A DNA stretch of 64,000 bases from Pseudoluteimonas sp047602125 (GTDB taxonomy: Bacteria; Pseudomonadota; Gammaproteobacteria; Xanthomonadales; Xanthomonadaceae), in the NCBI GenBank assembly GCA_047602125.1, contig JASGIB010000001.1:2604001-2668000 (forward strand), read 5' to 3'. Positions 7,827 through 15,450 of the stretch are shown here, piece by piece. The position numbers and the translations under genes were made by a program. The stretch's first letter is position 1. Every line of letters starts with the position of its first letter. Below the pieces are notes generated by a model. The model saw only the letters and a program-made list of their open reading frames with translations. It searched no databases and was not told the origin of the DNA.

Positions 7827-8498
7827 TCACTCCCACTCGTCGTCGAGGCTGGTGGTTCCGGCGAAACCGGTCACCTCGACCAGTTCGCCCAGCCGCGGAT
7901 AGCGCGGATCGTCGCTGGAGACGGAGGCTTCGTCCGTGGGTACGGCGTCGGCGGGCGCGCTCGCGCGCAGGCCGAGTTCGACTTCGAAATACATGTGCTC
8001 GCCTTCGTCGACGTCGAGCTTGCCGAGGCTGCCGTCGTCGTCGTCGAGTGCGGGGCTCCATGCGTCGTGGACGATGCCGCGTCCCTCGGCGTCGAAGCCG
8101 CTGAAATAGAACGGCTTGCCGTTGGCCGCGCGCAGTTCGGCGAGCGACATGCCGACATGGACGCCGCGTTTGCCCCGCCACTTCGAATCGCGGTCGCGCA
8201 CGCGGATGGCATGCACGCCGTTCGGCGGCGCGTCTTCGTAGAACTCCACGTACGCGCGGCGGCTCGGGTCGTCCGGGAACAGCACCACGCCGTGGTAGAC
8301 GCCGTCCTCGCCGGGCGCGTGGAGGTCGTGCACGTTGGCCTTGCCGAAGCGCGCTTCCAGTTCCGCGAGCGACGTGCCCTGGGCGTAATCGCCGGGCAGC
8401 ACGAACGCGGCGGCGTCCGCGGGCGCTTCCGCGCCTTGCGCGGCGCACGGGAGCGTGCAGGCGAGGGCGAGCAGGGTCGGCAGCGCGAAACGGATCAT
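7827..8498 (-). CDS. exported protein of unknown function
   Basis: This 223-residue protein begins with a signal peptide (MIRFALPTLLALACTLPCAAQG), so it should be periplasmic or secreted. The mature part shows two related stretches, GTSLAELEARFGKANVHD and GMSLAELRAANGKPFYF, the second opening a segment that ends in DGSLGKLDVD. Together they suggest a duplicated beta domain. No catalytic motif is seen. The start at 8498 is chosen from the signal peptide and an upstream GGAG; the frame stays open further upstream, but that extension lacks a signal sequence. It lies 22 bases after the HAF-repeat gene on the same strand and probably shares its transcript. Confidence 0.72.
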   Translation of the reverse strand: MIRFALPTLLALACTLPCAAQGAEAPADAAAFVLPGDYAQGTSLAELEARFGKANVHDLHAPGEDGVYHGVVLFPDDPSRRAYVEFYEDAPPNGVHAIRVRDRDSKWRGKRGVHVGMSLAELRAANGKPFYFSGFDAEGRGIVHDAWSPALDDDDGSLGKLDVDEGEHMYFEVELGLRASAPADAVPTDEASVSSDDPRYPRLGELVEVTGFAGTTSLDDEWE

Positions 8499-8520
8499 GG
8501 CGGGCTCCGGAAGGTGTCGT

Positions 8521-9552
8521 TCAATCGCATTCGGCCTTGATCCAGATCGCCGGAACCGGATTGCCGTTGCCGGGATCGGGACTGGACGAGGAACCGACGA
8601 TATCGCCGCAGGCATTGGCCCCGGTCGGACCGGAGAACGGCGGCTTGTCCGCGGCGACATCGGGCAAGGCCTGCACCGGCGTGCGCAGCGTGCGGGTCAG
8701 GCCCTGCACGCCGGCGTCGATCACGCGCATGCCGGCGATGCGGCCATTGGCGTTGATCGCCAGCGCCTGCGAATTGGATCCGAAGCCGAGGTCGCGCATG
8801 CCCGTGTTCGCGGTCCACGCGAACGCGACCGGCGGCAGCAGGCGGCGATCGGACACGCCGACGACGACCAGCGCATCGTTCACCGCGAAAGCCTGGCTGC
8901 CGGCGCCGCCGAGGGTCTGCAGGTCGACCTGCCTGCCGTCGCGGCGCCACAACCACGCATGCGACGCGGACGCGGTGGCGCCGAACACCCAGCCGACGAT
9001 GTCGCCCTTGTCGTTGATGCCGAGCGCCTCGCTGATCGCGCCCGGCGGGTTCAGGTCGGTGATCGCGCCCGTGGCGTCCCAGCGCACCGCGTGCAGCACG
9101 CCGCCGGCGTCGTAGGACCAGCCGACGATCGTTCCCGACGCATTGATCGCCTGCGCCAGGCTGGCGTCGCCGCCGAGATCCGCGAGCGCGCGCATGCCGC
9201 TGCCTTCGCGCCACGCGAAGGCGCGCGTCTTCAGGTGGTCGTTGGTGAAGGCGAAACCGACGATCGTGCCGGCGTCGTTGATGCCGTTCGCGATGGCGGA
9301 GGGCAGGCCGGGCAGGGTGCCGAGCGGCGTCATCGCGCCTTGCGCATCCCAGCGCACCGCGGTCCAGCCGCGCAGCGTCTGGTACCAGCCGGCGGAGACG
9401 CCGGCGTCGTTGACCGCACTCGATTGCCCGGAGAATGCGTTCGCCGGGATCGGCAGGGCCTGCGCCGCGTAATCGTCGGCGATCGCCGCGTGCGTGGCGG
9501 GCGCGAGCACCATGCACATCGCCAGGAACTTCGTCGGGAAACGACTGCGCAT
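8521..9552 (-). CDS. exported HAF-repeat protein
   Basis: This 343-residue protein has a signal peptide (MRSRFPTKFLAMCMVLAPATHA). The rest is a series of about 45-residue repeats marked by INDAGTIVGF, INASGTIVGW, INDKGDIVGW and INANGRIAGM. Between them lie strands such as AVRWDAQGAMTPLGTLPG. This is the pattern of 'extracellular repeat, HAF family' proteins, predicted beta-propeller-like; no activity is established. The start at 9552 has GGAG upstream and opens the signal peptide. The C-terminus ends in IWIKAECD, and two Cys near the end may form a disulfide. Confidence 0.85.
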   Translation of the reverse strand: MRSRFPTKFLAMCMVLAPATHAAIADDYAAQALPIPANAFSGQSSAVNDAGVSAGWYQTLRGWTAVRWDAQGAMTPLGTLPGLPSAIANGINDAGTIVGFAFTNDHLKTRAFAWREGSGMRALADLGGDASLAQAINASGTIVGWSYDAGGVLHAVRWDATGAITDLNPPGAISEALGINDKGDIVGWVFGATASASHAWLWRRDGRQVDLQTLGGAGSQAFAVNDALVVVGVSDRRLLPPVAFAWTANTGMRDLGFGSNSQALAINANGRIAGMRVIDAGVQGLTRTLRTPVQALPDVAADKPPFSGPTGANACGDIVGSSSSPDPGNGNPVPAIWIKAECD

Positions 9553-9620
9553 GGCGTGCTCCGCATGGGACGGAAGGCGGCAGGATGCGCCCGTGCCGAC
9601 CGGGTCGCAAACGCAGCGCA

Positions 9621-10349
9621 TCACGCCAGGGCGCGCGCCAGCCCGTTCGCCAGCACGCGCCATCCGGCGCTGTCGAAGGCCAGGGTTTCGACGACGTGGT
9701 CCGTGATCAGGGCGCCACCCACCCAGGCGGTGACGCGATGCACGCGGCCGAACGTGCGCCAGTCATGCCAGGCCAATACCAGCACCAGCGAATCGGCGGC
9801 GAGGATCGCGAACACCCATTCGGGGAAGGGCACGGACGGGAAGAAATGGCGGAACCGGAACCACGCCGGCCAGAGCACGCCGATCGTGGCCAGCATCATC
9901 AGGCGCTTGTGGACGTCGGGGCGGCGGCGGTAGCAAGCGCCCGCGAACACCATCGCGACGAAGCCGAGCATCGCGGTGCAATTGCCGACGAGGCTTGAAG
10001 CCGCGCCCGGCCCGGGATGCAGGAGGGCATCGCGCTGCATGGCCTGCACGCCCATCGCGACGGTGGACCAGGCGATTCCCGCGGCCAGTGCGACTCCGAG
10101 CCAGCCCAGCTTGCGATGCAGCGCGTGGGCCCGCATCCGGATGAGGGATGCCTGCAGCGCGAACAGCAGCAACCACGAGAACATCAGCGCGGCGTGGACG
10201 TACGCCGCGGGCAGGGGAACGAAGGTCCCGCGTGCCAGCGGCAGGAAGAAGGTCTTGCTGAAACCGGCCAACGCGACCGCGATGGCGAGTCCCGCCATCC
10301 CGACGAAGAAGCGCCTGCGGGGAAGCCGGGGGACGGTGCGTGTGCTCAT
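9621..10349 (-). CDS. polytopic membrane protein, DUF2306-like
   Basis: This 242-residue integral membrane protein has about six or seven hydrophobic helices. His residues sit at helix ends (HAALMF, HALHRKLGW, DVHKRLMML), a pattern that resembles DUF2306/cytochrome b561-like families, though I cannot assign it firmly. An Arg-rich N-terminus (RLPRRRFFVG) suggests the inner side of the membrane. The start at 10349 is taken as the first Met before the RRRFF segment; an in-frame start lies 31 codons upstream without hydrophobic content. It is divergent from the alpha/beta hydrolase gene across 125 bases. Confidence 0.65.
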   Translation of the reverse strand: MSTRTVPRLPRRRFFVGMAGLAIAVALAGFSKTFFLPLARGTFVPLPAAYVHAALMFSWLLLFALQASLIRMRAHALHRKLGWLGVALAAGIAWSTVAMGVQAMQRDALLHPGPGAASSLVGNCTAMLGFVAMVFAGACYRRRPDVHKRLMMLATIGVLWPAWFRFRHFFPSVPFPEWVFAILAADSLVLVLAWHDWRTFGRVHRVTAWVGGALITDHVVETLAFDSAGWRVLANGLARALA

Positions 10350-10474
10350 CGGCCTGGCGCGAGGGGACCCAACCCCAAGCAACGACAAATGCACGGCGGA
10401 GGGGACGGCCATTTTGCGTGCGCGCAGCGCAGGCCGCACCATGGCAGCCGTCCCTCTTCCCGGGAGCCCCGCTG

Positions 10475-11449
10475 ATGCATCGGATCGTCCTTCGCCTCGC
10501 CTGCGCGCTGTCGGTAGCGGCCTGCGGCGCGGCGTCCGCGGGGAATGCGCCCGCGAAGGAAACGCAGGTGGTCGGCGCCTGGCAGGCGCCGGCGGGATTG
10601 CGGCAAATTCCGATCTGGCCGCATGCCGCGCCCGATGCGGCGGAAACCACGCGCGCGCCGGAGAGCGTGCTGACGCGCCGCACGCCGGAAGCGCTCAACG
10701 GCGCGATTTCGCAGGGCGTGTACGACGTGAGCGTGCCGACGATGACGGTGTATCCGCCGAAGGGGCGCAACACCGGCGCGGCGGTCGTGGTGTTCCCCGG
10801 CGGCGGCTTCATGATGCTGGCGATCACCCTGGAAGGCACCGAGATCTGCGACTGGATCAGCGCGCGCGGGATGACCTGCATCCTGGCGAAGTACCGCGTG
10901 CCCGGCGGCAACCACCACTACGACGCACGCTGCGATTGCGCGGTCACGCCGAAGCAGCCGTTCGCGCTGCAGGACGCGCAGCGCACGATCCGGCTGGTGC
11001 GGGCGCATGCGGCGGAATGGCACGTCGATCCGCGGAAGGTCGGCGTGATGGGCTTCTCCGCGGGCGGGTTCCTGGTCGCGCAGGCCAGCAACATCTTCAA
11101 GCCGGCGTACGTGCCGGTGGATGCCGTCGACAAGCTGGACAGCCGGCCCGATTTCGCCATCGCCGCGTATCCGGGCCACCTGTGCCGCGAGGGCAGGTTC
11201 GCGCCCGGCTTCGCCGTCACCGACAAGACGCCGCCGACCTTCATCGTGCAGGACTGGGACGATCCGGTCGACGACATCTGCGAGAGCGTGACCTACGCCC
11301 GTGCGTTGCAGCAGGCCGGCGTGCCGGCGGAAGTGCACCTGTTCGCGAAGGGCGGGCATGCGTTCGGCCTGCGCCCGAACGGGCATCCGGTCGTGGCGTT
11401 CTGGCCGAAGCTGGTCGAGCAATGGCTGAAGGAGATCGGGATCCTCTGA
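10475..11449 (+). CDS. exported alpha/beta-hydrolase (esterase-like)
   Basis: This 324-residue hydrolase has an N-terminal export signal ending SVAACG, a plausible lipobox, so it may be an anchored lipoprotein. Fold landmarks are in order: oxyanion loop FPGGGF, nucleophile elbow GFSAGGF, the acidic residues in QDWDDPVDD, and the catalytic His in KGGHAFG. It resembles xylan/acetyl esterase-type (BD-FAE) hydrolases, but the substrate is unknown. The start at 10475 has CGGGAG 10 bases upstream. It converges with trmY, whose stop lies only a few bases away. Confidence 0.82.
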   Translation: MHRIVLRLACALSVAACGAASAGNAPAKETQVVGAWQAPAGLRQIPIWPHAAPDAAETTRAPESVLTRRTPEALNGAISQGVYDVSVPTMTVYPPKGRNTGAAVVVFPGGGFMMLAITLEGTEICDWISARGMTCILAKYRVPGGNHHYDARCDCAVTPKQPFALQDAQRTIRLVRAHAAEWHVDPRKVGVMGFSAGGFLVAQASNIFKPAYVPVDAVDKLDSRPDFAIAAYPGHLCREGRFAPGFAVTDKTPPTFIVQDWDDPVDDICESVTYARALQQAGVPAEVHLFAKGGHAFGLRPNGHPVVAFWPKLVEQWLKEIGIL

Positions 11450-11453
11450 CCCG

Positions 11454-12047
11454 TCAGCGTTCGTCGAGCGCGTGGTGGATCAGCACCACGCATTGCGAGG
11501 CGAACAGCATCTTCGACCCCAGCGAAATCTTTTCCGCGCCCAGCCGTTCGAGGCTGTGGAAGGTTTTCTTCGGCATCGGGATGTGGTCGGTGAGCAGGAA
11601 GCAGGGGTTGTCGCCGAACGCCTGTTCGCGGATCGGCGTGCCCTTGCGGTCCATCACGAATAGCGGGTGGTCTTCGGCCAGTTCCTGCACCAGCCGCTCG
11701 AAGCTGATCGTGCGCACCGTCACGCCCGGTTCCACCGGCCGCGTTTCTTCCTTGCCCATGCCCGCGGACGCATCCAGCGCCCTGGCGACGTTGCCCAGCA
11801 GCGAACGTTCGTCGAAGCCGCCGATGTCGTGCATCGCGTCCGGTTCGAAGCGGATCGTGCGCGAATAATCCGCGGTGCTTTCCAGCACCAGGTGCACCAC
11901 GACGCCGGCGCGGTGCGACTGCGCGACGAAGATCGCGTTCATCAGGGTATGCGCGAGGATCTCGACATGCGCCTCGGTGCCGATCGAGGCCAGCAGCCTG
12001 CGGCTGTCGGTGGGTGCCGCGCGCGCGCGCAGGACGAAGGTTCGCAT
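11454..12047 (-). CDS. trmY: TrmY-like tRNA pseudouridine-54 N1-methyltransferase
   Basis: This 197-residue protein of the SPOUT class matches the archaeal TrmY family (DUF358). The C-terminal knot region reads FLLTDHIPMPKKT, then ERLGAEKISLG, ending ASQCVVLIHHALD; the N-terminus is MRTFVLRARAAP. TrmY methylates pseudouridine at tRNA position 54 in archaea, and homologues occur in scattered bacteria. The start at 12047 aligns with the archaeal N-terminus; an in-frame Met 19 codons upstream would add an unusual Arg/Pro-rich stretch. It is transcribed separately from the SDR gene, with a terminator between them. Confidence 0.82.
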   Translation of the reverse strand: MRTFVLRARAAPTDSRRLLASIGTEAHVEILAHTLMNAIFVAQSHRAGVVVHLVLESTADYSRTIRFEPDAMHDIGGFDERSLLGNVARALDASAGMGKEETRPVEPGVTVRTISFERLVQELAEDHPLFVMDRKGTPIREQAFGDNPCFLLTDHIPMPKKTFHSLERLGAEKISLGSKMLFASQCVVLIHHALDER

Positions 12048-12103
12048 CCGGGCATTGTCCACGAACCGCGGGAAGGGTGGTCGCGTCCGCGGGCGAAAAC
12101 GCA

Positions 12104-12133
12104 AAGGCCGGCGCCATCGGCGACGCCGGCCTT
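12104..12133 (-). terminator. Rho-independent terminator of the SDR gene
   Basis: Stem AAGGCCGGCG / CGCCGGCCTT with a 10-base loop. Read on the minus strand it is followed by TTGCGTTTT. It lies 26 bases after the SDR stop and ahead of trmY. Confidence 0.8.
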
Positions 12134-12159
12134 CGTTTCCGCGAGGCGGATTGCGTGCG

Positions 12160-12906
12160 TCAGCGCGTGCCGCCGCCCGCGAACAGGTGTTCGCCGGTGA
12201 GCCAGGAGGAATCGTTCGAGGCGAGGAACACGGCGATGGATGCGATGTCCTGGGGCTGGCCGATGCGGCCCAGCGCCGCCGAGGCCGCGGCGTTCGCCTC
12301 GAATTCCGAACCGATGAAACCGGCCGCGTGGGTGCCTTCGGTTTCCACCATGCCGGGGTTGAGCCCGTTCACGCGGATCCCGCGCGGGCCGAGTTCGCGC
12401 GCGAGCACGCCGGTGATCGCGTCCACCGCGGCCTTGGTGCCGGTGTAGACCGCGCTGCCCGGCGGCACGATGCGGGTGACCACGGAACCGATGTTGATGA
12501 TGCTGCCGCCGTCCTTCATCCGCTTCACCGCGGCCTGGGTGGTCTGCAGCAGGCCGAGCACGTTGACGTCGAAGTGCTTGTGGAAGTGCTCCGCGGTGAT
12601 GTCCTTGAGCCCGCTGAAGGCGTAGACGCCGGAGTTGTTGACGAGGATGTCGAGCTGGCCGAAGCGTTCGACCGCGGCGTCGGCGAGCGCCTGGGCGTCG
12701 GCGGGATTGGAAACGTCGCCGCGCACCGCGACGGCCTTGCCGCCCGCTCCCGCGATCGCGTCGACCACCGCGTCCGCGCCGGCCTTGCTGGAAGCGTAGT
12801 TCACGACGACCGCGGCGCCTTCGGCGGCGAGGGCCTTGGCGATGGCGGCGCCGATGCCCTTGGATGCGCCGGTGACGATTGCGACCTTGCCATTGAGCTT
12901 GTTCAT
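12160..12906 (-). CDS. SDR-family NAD(P)-dependent oxidoreductase
   Basis: This 248-residue classical short-chain dehydrogenase has the cofactor loop TGASKGIG near the N-terminus, NNSG (the NNAG position), the catalytic Ser in NIGSVV, YTGTK (Tyr and Lys of YxxxK), and the typical GRIGQPQDIA and GEHLFAGGG ends. It resembles glucose-1-dehydrogenase/3-ketoacyl reductase type SDRs; the substrate is unknown. It is divergent from an ArsR-type regulator across an AT-rich gap holding a clear dyad, so it is very likely that regulator's target. Confidence 0.9.
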   Translation of the reverse strand: MNKLNGKVAIVTGASKGIGAAIAKALAAEGAAVVVNYASSKAGADAVVDAIAGAGGKAVAVRGDVSNPADAQALADAAVERFGQLDILVNNSGVYAFSGLKDITAEHFHKHFDVNVLGLLQTTQAAVKRMKDGGSIINIGSVVTRIVPPGSAVYTGTKAAVDAITGVLARELGPRGIRVNGLNPGMVETEGTHAAGFIGSEFEANAAASAALGRIGQPQDIASIAVFLASNDSSWLTGEHLFAGGGTR

Positions 12907-12955
12907 GACTTGTCCTGGTGGGGTTGTGGGTGCGGAAACGGGTTCATCAGTTCCG

Positions 12956-12976
12956 TAGTTCGTAAATTACGAACTA
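12956..12976 (+). promoter_or_regulatory. operator dyad between SDR and ArsR-type genes
   Basis: Perfect arms TAGTTCGTAA and TTACGAACTA around a single central A. It is AT-rich against a GC-rich background and sits in the divergent intergenic region, 50 bases from the SDR start and 36 bases from the regulator start. It fits a dimeric winged-helix repressor site overlapping the promoters. Confidence 0.82.
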
Positions 12977-13011
12977 TAGAACCATATGTCAAGCGATGCT
13001 AGGATGGCGGC

Positions 13012-13389
13012 ATGAAACCGCTGGTTCACCCGTCGATCGAGAGCGTCACCGTGGAGGGCATCCTGCATGCGCTGTCCGACCCGGTGCGCGTGGCGATCTA
13101 CGCCGGCCTGGCCGGCGCGGACGGTGCGCAGTCGTGCTCGAGTTTCCTGCAGGTGCAGGACCGCGAGATCCCGAAATCCACGCTGTCGCAGCACTTCCGC
13201 GCGTTGCGCGAGGCCGGCCTGGTGCGCAGCGAGCGGCAGGGCGTGGAAATGCACAACATCAGCCGTTGCAGGGAAATCGAGCAGCGCTTCCCGGGCCTGC
13301 TGCCGGCCATCCTGCGTGCGCACCAGTTGCAATCCGCGGAGCGGACGCGCGCGGCGCGGCGCAAGCCGGCGGGCGGGAAAGCCAAGTAA
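13012..13389 (+). CDS. ArsR-family winged-helix transcriptional regulator
   Basis: This 125-residue regulator has a typical ArsR core: LHALSDPVRVAIYAGL (first helices), STLSQHFRALREAGLV (recognition helix) and RSERQGVEMHNIS (wing), ending in a Lys/Ala-rich tail. No clustered Cys pair of a metal sensor is present, so it is not an arsenic or cadmium sensor of the usual kind. It is divergent from the SDR gene and probably represses both genes through the 21-bp dyad between them. The ligand is unknown. Confidence 0.88.
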   Translation: MKPLVHPSIESVTVEGILHALSDPVRVAIYAGLAGADGAQSCSSFLQVQDREIPKSTLSQHFRALREAGLVRSERQGVEMHNISRCREIEQRFPGLLPAILRAHQLQSAERTRAARRKPAGGKAK

Positions 13390-13418
13390 CGGCTTCCCGC
13401 GAGCGGCGCCGCAAGGCC

Positions 13419-13445
13419 TGTCACGTTCCGTGCCCGTCGTCCGTC
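13419..13445 (+). promoter_or_regulatory. ECF41-type promoter upstream of the sigma gene
   Basis: TGTCACG at 13419-13425, a 16-base spacer, then CGTC at 13442-13445, ending 27 bases before the ATG of the sigma gene. This agrees with the published ECF41 consensus as I remember it (TGTCACA in the -35 region, CGTC in the -10 region). An identical arrangement precedes the partner gene at 14336. Confidence 0.75.
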
Positions 13446-13472
13446 CCTGATCCTGCCCCCGCGGAGGACGCC

Positions 13473-14372
13473 ATGGATCCCGACATCGCCCTGTTCGAAC
13501 GCCACCGCGGCCGCCTGTTCGGGCTGGCCTACCGCATGCTCGGCACGCCCGCCGACGCCGAGGACGTGCTGCACGACGCATGGCTGCGGTGGCAGGCGCA
13601 GGACACCGCCGCGCTCGACGATCCCGAGGCATGGCTGGTCACGGTCACCACGCGGCTCGCGCTGGATCGTTTGCGTCGCGCCAGGGCCGAGCGCGAGCAC
13701 TACGCCGGGCCGTGGTTGCCGGAACCGCTGGCGCCCGACGCCGAGCGTCCGGACGCGCTGGCCGAACGCGACGAATCGCTGACGCTGTCGTTCCTGCTGC
13801 TGCTCGAACGCCTGGGCCCGGAGGAACGCGCGGCGTTCCTGTTGCACGAGGTGTTCGATTACGGCCATGCCGAAGCCGCGGCGATCCTCGGCATCGGCGA
13901 GGACGCCTGCCGCCAGCGCGTGCATCGCGCCAAGGCGCGGCTGCGCGAGGGGCGACCGCGCTTCCACGTCGACGAGGCCGCGCAACGGCGCCTGCTGCAA
14001 CGCTTCGTCGAGGCGATGCGCGCGCCGGGCATGGACACGCTGCAGGCGCTGTTCGCCGAGGACGCGGTGCACATCAGCGACGGCGGTGGGGTCGCGCGCG
14101 CGACGCTGCATCCGCTGCATGGCGCTGAGCGGCTGGCGCGCTTGTACCTGCAACTGGCGCGCCACCTGGAAGGCCATGGCGTGCGTTTCGAAACCGCGAC
14201 GCTCAACGGCGCGCCGGCGCTGTTCATGGTCGAGGGAACGGTGCTTTCCACCGCGATGTGGATCGAATGCGAGGACGGGCGCATCACGGCGATCCATGCG
14301 TTGCGCAACCCGGAAAAACTCGCGCGGCTGCTGGCTGTCACGAAACCGGCCGCATCCGCGTCCTTGCACTGA
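13473..14372 (+). CDS. ECF41-type (SigJ-like) RNA polymerase sigma factor with SnoaL-like tail
   Basis: This 299-residue protein has sigma-70 region 2 first (RLFGLAYRMLGTPADAEDVLHDAWLRW, residues about 14-42). Region 4 follows at about 110-155 (AAFLLHEVFDYGHAEAAAILGIGE, then CRQRVHRAKARL). The C-terminal half is a SnoaL_2-like domain, the fused regulatory extension that defines ECF41, so no separate anti-sigma factor is expected. The next gene encodes a carboxymuconolactone-decarboxylase-like protein, the usual ECF41 partner. A TGTCACG-N16-CGTC promoter lies just upstream, suggesting autoregulation. The ATG at 13473 is preceded by GCGGAGGACG. Confidence 0.93.
   Translation: MDPDIALFERHRGRLFGLAYRMLGTPADAEDVLHDAWLRWQAQDTAALDDPEAWLVTVTTRLALDRLRRARAEREHYAGPWLPEPLAPDAERPDALAERDESLTLSFLLLLERLGPEERAAFLLHEVFDYGHAEAAAILGIGEDACRQRVHRAKARLREGRPRFHVDEAAQRRLLQRFVEAMRAPGMDTLQALFAEDAVHISDGGGVARATLHPLHGAERLARLYLQLARHLEGHGVRFETATLNGAPALFMVEGTVLSTAMWIECEDGRITAIHALRNPEKLARLLAVTKPAASASLH
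14336..14362 (+). promoter_or_regulatory. second ECF41-type promoter, inside the sigma gene's 3' end
   Basis: TGTCACG at 14336-14342, again exactly 16 bases, then CGTC at 14359-14362. It lies in the last codons of the sigma gene and ends 52 bases before the ATG of the partner gene, so the partner can be expressed from its own sigma-dependent promoter. Confidence 0.75.
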
Positions 14373-14414
14373 AGCGGCGGCCATCCCGGCCGCGCGATGC
14401 AAGGAGCCTTCCCC

Positions 14415-14879
14415 ATGAGCCGTTTTTCCGTGCAGAAGCATTATCCCGCCATGCAGCCGCTGCTCGCCCTGGGCGTGCAGGTGCACGACGGCGGCCGGCT
14501 GGAACCCGAACTGCAGCAACTGGTGCTGATGCGCGTATCGCAACTCAATGGCTGCGCGTTCTGCCTGGACATGCACAGCAAGGACGCGCGTGCCGCTGGC
14601 GAGACCGAACAACGCCTGCACCTGCTGCCGGCGTGGCGCGAGACCACGCTTTACAGCGAACGCGAGCAGGTGGCGCTGGCCTGGGCCGAGGAGCTGACCG
14701 AACTCGCCCACGGCGCCGTGTCCGACGCGCTGTACGAACGCGCACGCGCAGCATTCGACGAGGACGCGCTGGTCGACCTGACCCTGCTGGTGGTCGCGAT
14801 CAACGGCTGGAACCGGATCAACATCGCCGCGCGCACGATCGGCGGGAATTACCGCGTACCCAGGGCGAAGGCGGCCTGA
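14415..14879 (+). CDS. carboxymuconolactone decarboxylase / AhpD-like protein, ECF41 partner
   Basis: This 154-residue alkylhydroperoxidase-D-type protein has the signature LNGCAFCLDMHSKDARAAGE, with the CxxC redox pair and downstream His of AhpD-like enzymes, then the helical core WAEELTELAHG and a C-terminal INGWNRINIAAR. Proteins of this type are the standard 'COE' partners encoded beside ECF41 sigma factors, probably part of an oxidative-stress or redox detoxification response. It is preceded by AAGGAG and an internal ECF41 promoter. The start at 14415 is preferred over an in-frame ATG six codons upstream because of that ribosome-binding site. Confidence 0.9.
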   Translation: MSRFSVQKHYPAMQPLLALGVQVHDGGRLEPELQQLVLMRVSQLNGCAFCLDMHSKDARAAGETEQRLHLLPAWRETTLYSEREQVALAWAEELTELAHGAVSDALYERARAAFDEDALVDLTLLVVAINGWNRINIAARTIGGNYRVPRAKAA

Positions 14880-14933
14880 TCCAGGCATCCGGGCGATGCG
14901 ATGGCCGGTCCGGGGTGGGGTCGGCGTTGCATC

Positions 14934-14961
14934 GGAAGCGCATCCGGCCGGATGCGCTTCC
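14934..14961 (+). repeat. 28-bp perfect palindrome
   Basis: GGAAGCGCATCC, then GGCC, then GGATGCGCTTCC: a complete self-complementary sequence between the AhpD-like gene and the next exported protein gene. There is no T-run, so it is a poor intrinsic terminator. It could be a protein-binding site or a transcript-end hairpin. It lies 21 bases before the next start codon. Confidence 0.7.
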
Positions 14962-14982
14962 TGTCCTTCGAAGGGGAACACC

Positions 14983-15441
14983 ATGCGTGCACGGAACCGG
15001 TTGTGCGTGGCGATGCTGCTGGGCGGCCTGCTGTCGGGAGCGGCGTCCGCCGCGGGGCCGGAACCGTCGGCCGGCGACTGCTTCGTCGCGGCGATGAAGG
15101 CCGGCGATGCCGATGCGGTGTCGATGTGCTACGCGGAGGATGCGATCCTCTGGTTCCCGGGCGGGCCGATGGCGAAGGGACGCACGGCGATCCGCGAGGG
15201 ATTCGCCGGCTATCTCGCGAACACTGTGGTCAAGGACGCGCGGCTCGACGTCATCGGCGGGGAAGCCGTGGGCGATGCGCGGGTGGCATGGGGCACGTAC
15301 GCGATCACCATGGAGGACAAGGCGACGCATGCCGTGTCGATCGAGCGCGGGCGTTATACCGACGTGCAGAAGAAGATCGACGGACGCTGGCAGTACATCG
15401 TCGACCATCCTTCCGACGAACCGGCGACGCCGACGCAGTAA
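14983..15441 (+). CDS. exported SnoaL/DUF4440-like protein
   Basis: This 152-residue protein has a signal peptide (MRARNRLCVAMLLGGLLSGAASA). A small cone-fold domain follows, of the NTF2/SnoaL superfamily: AAMKAGDADAVSMCYAEDAILWFPGG, then KGRTAIREGFAGYL, WGTYAITME, and KKIDGRWQYIVDH at the end. Such periplasmic domains may bind or isomerise small molecules; no function is known. It follows the ECF41 module in the same orientation, and the sigma factor also carries a SnoaL-like domain, so a functional link is possible but unproven. Confidence 0.78.
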   Translation: MRARNRLCVAMLLGGLLSGAASAAGPEPSAGDCFVAAMKAGDADAVSMCYAEDAILWFPGGPMAKGRTAIREGFAGYLANTVVKDARLDVIGGEAVGDARVAWGTYAITMEDKATHAVSIERGRYTDVQKKIDGRWQYIVDHPSDEPATPTQ

Positions 15442-15450
15442 CCGCTCCGG

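Noticed and set aside
9330..9566. Small antisense frame inside the HAF-repeat gene
   Set aside because: No start context or conservation signal; coding evidence is entirely in the overlapping HAF frame.
8455..9998. Plus-strand frames opposite the HAF-repeat and membrane protein genes
   Set aside because: Antisense reading; the minus-strand genes have signal peptides, repeats and ribosome-binding sites.
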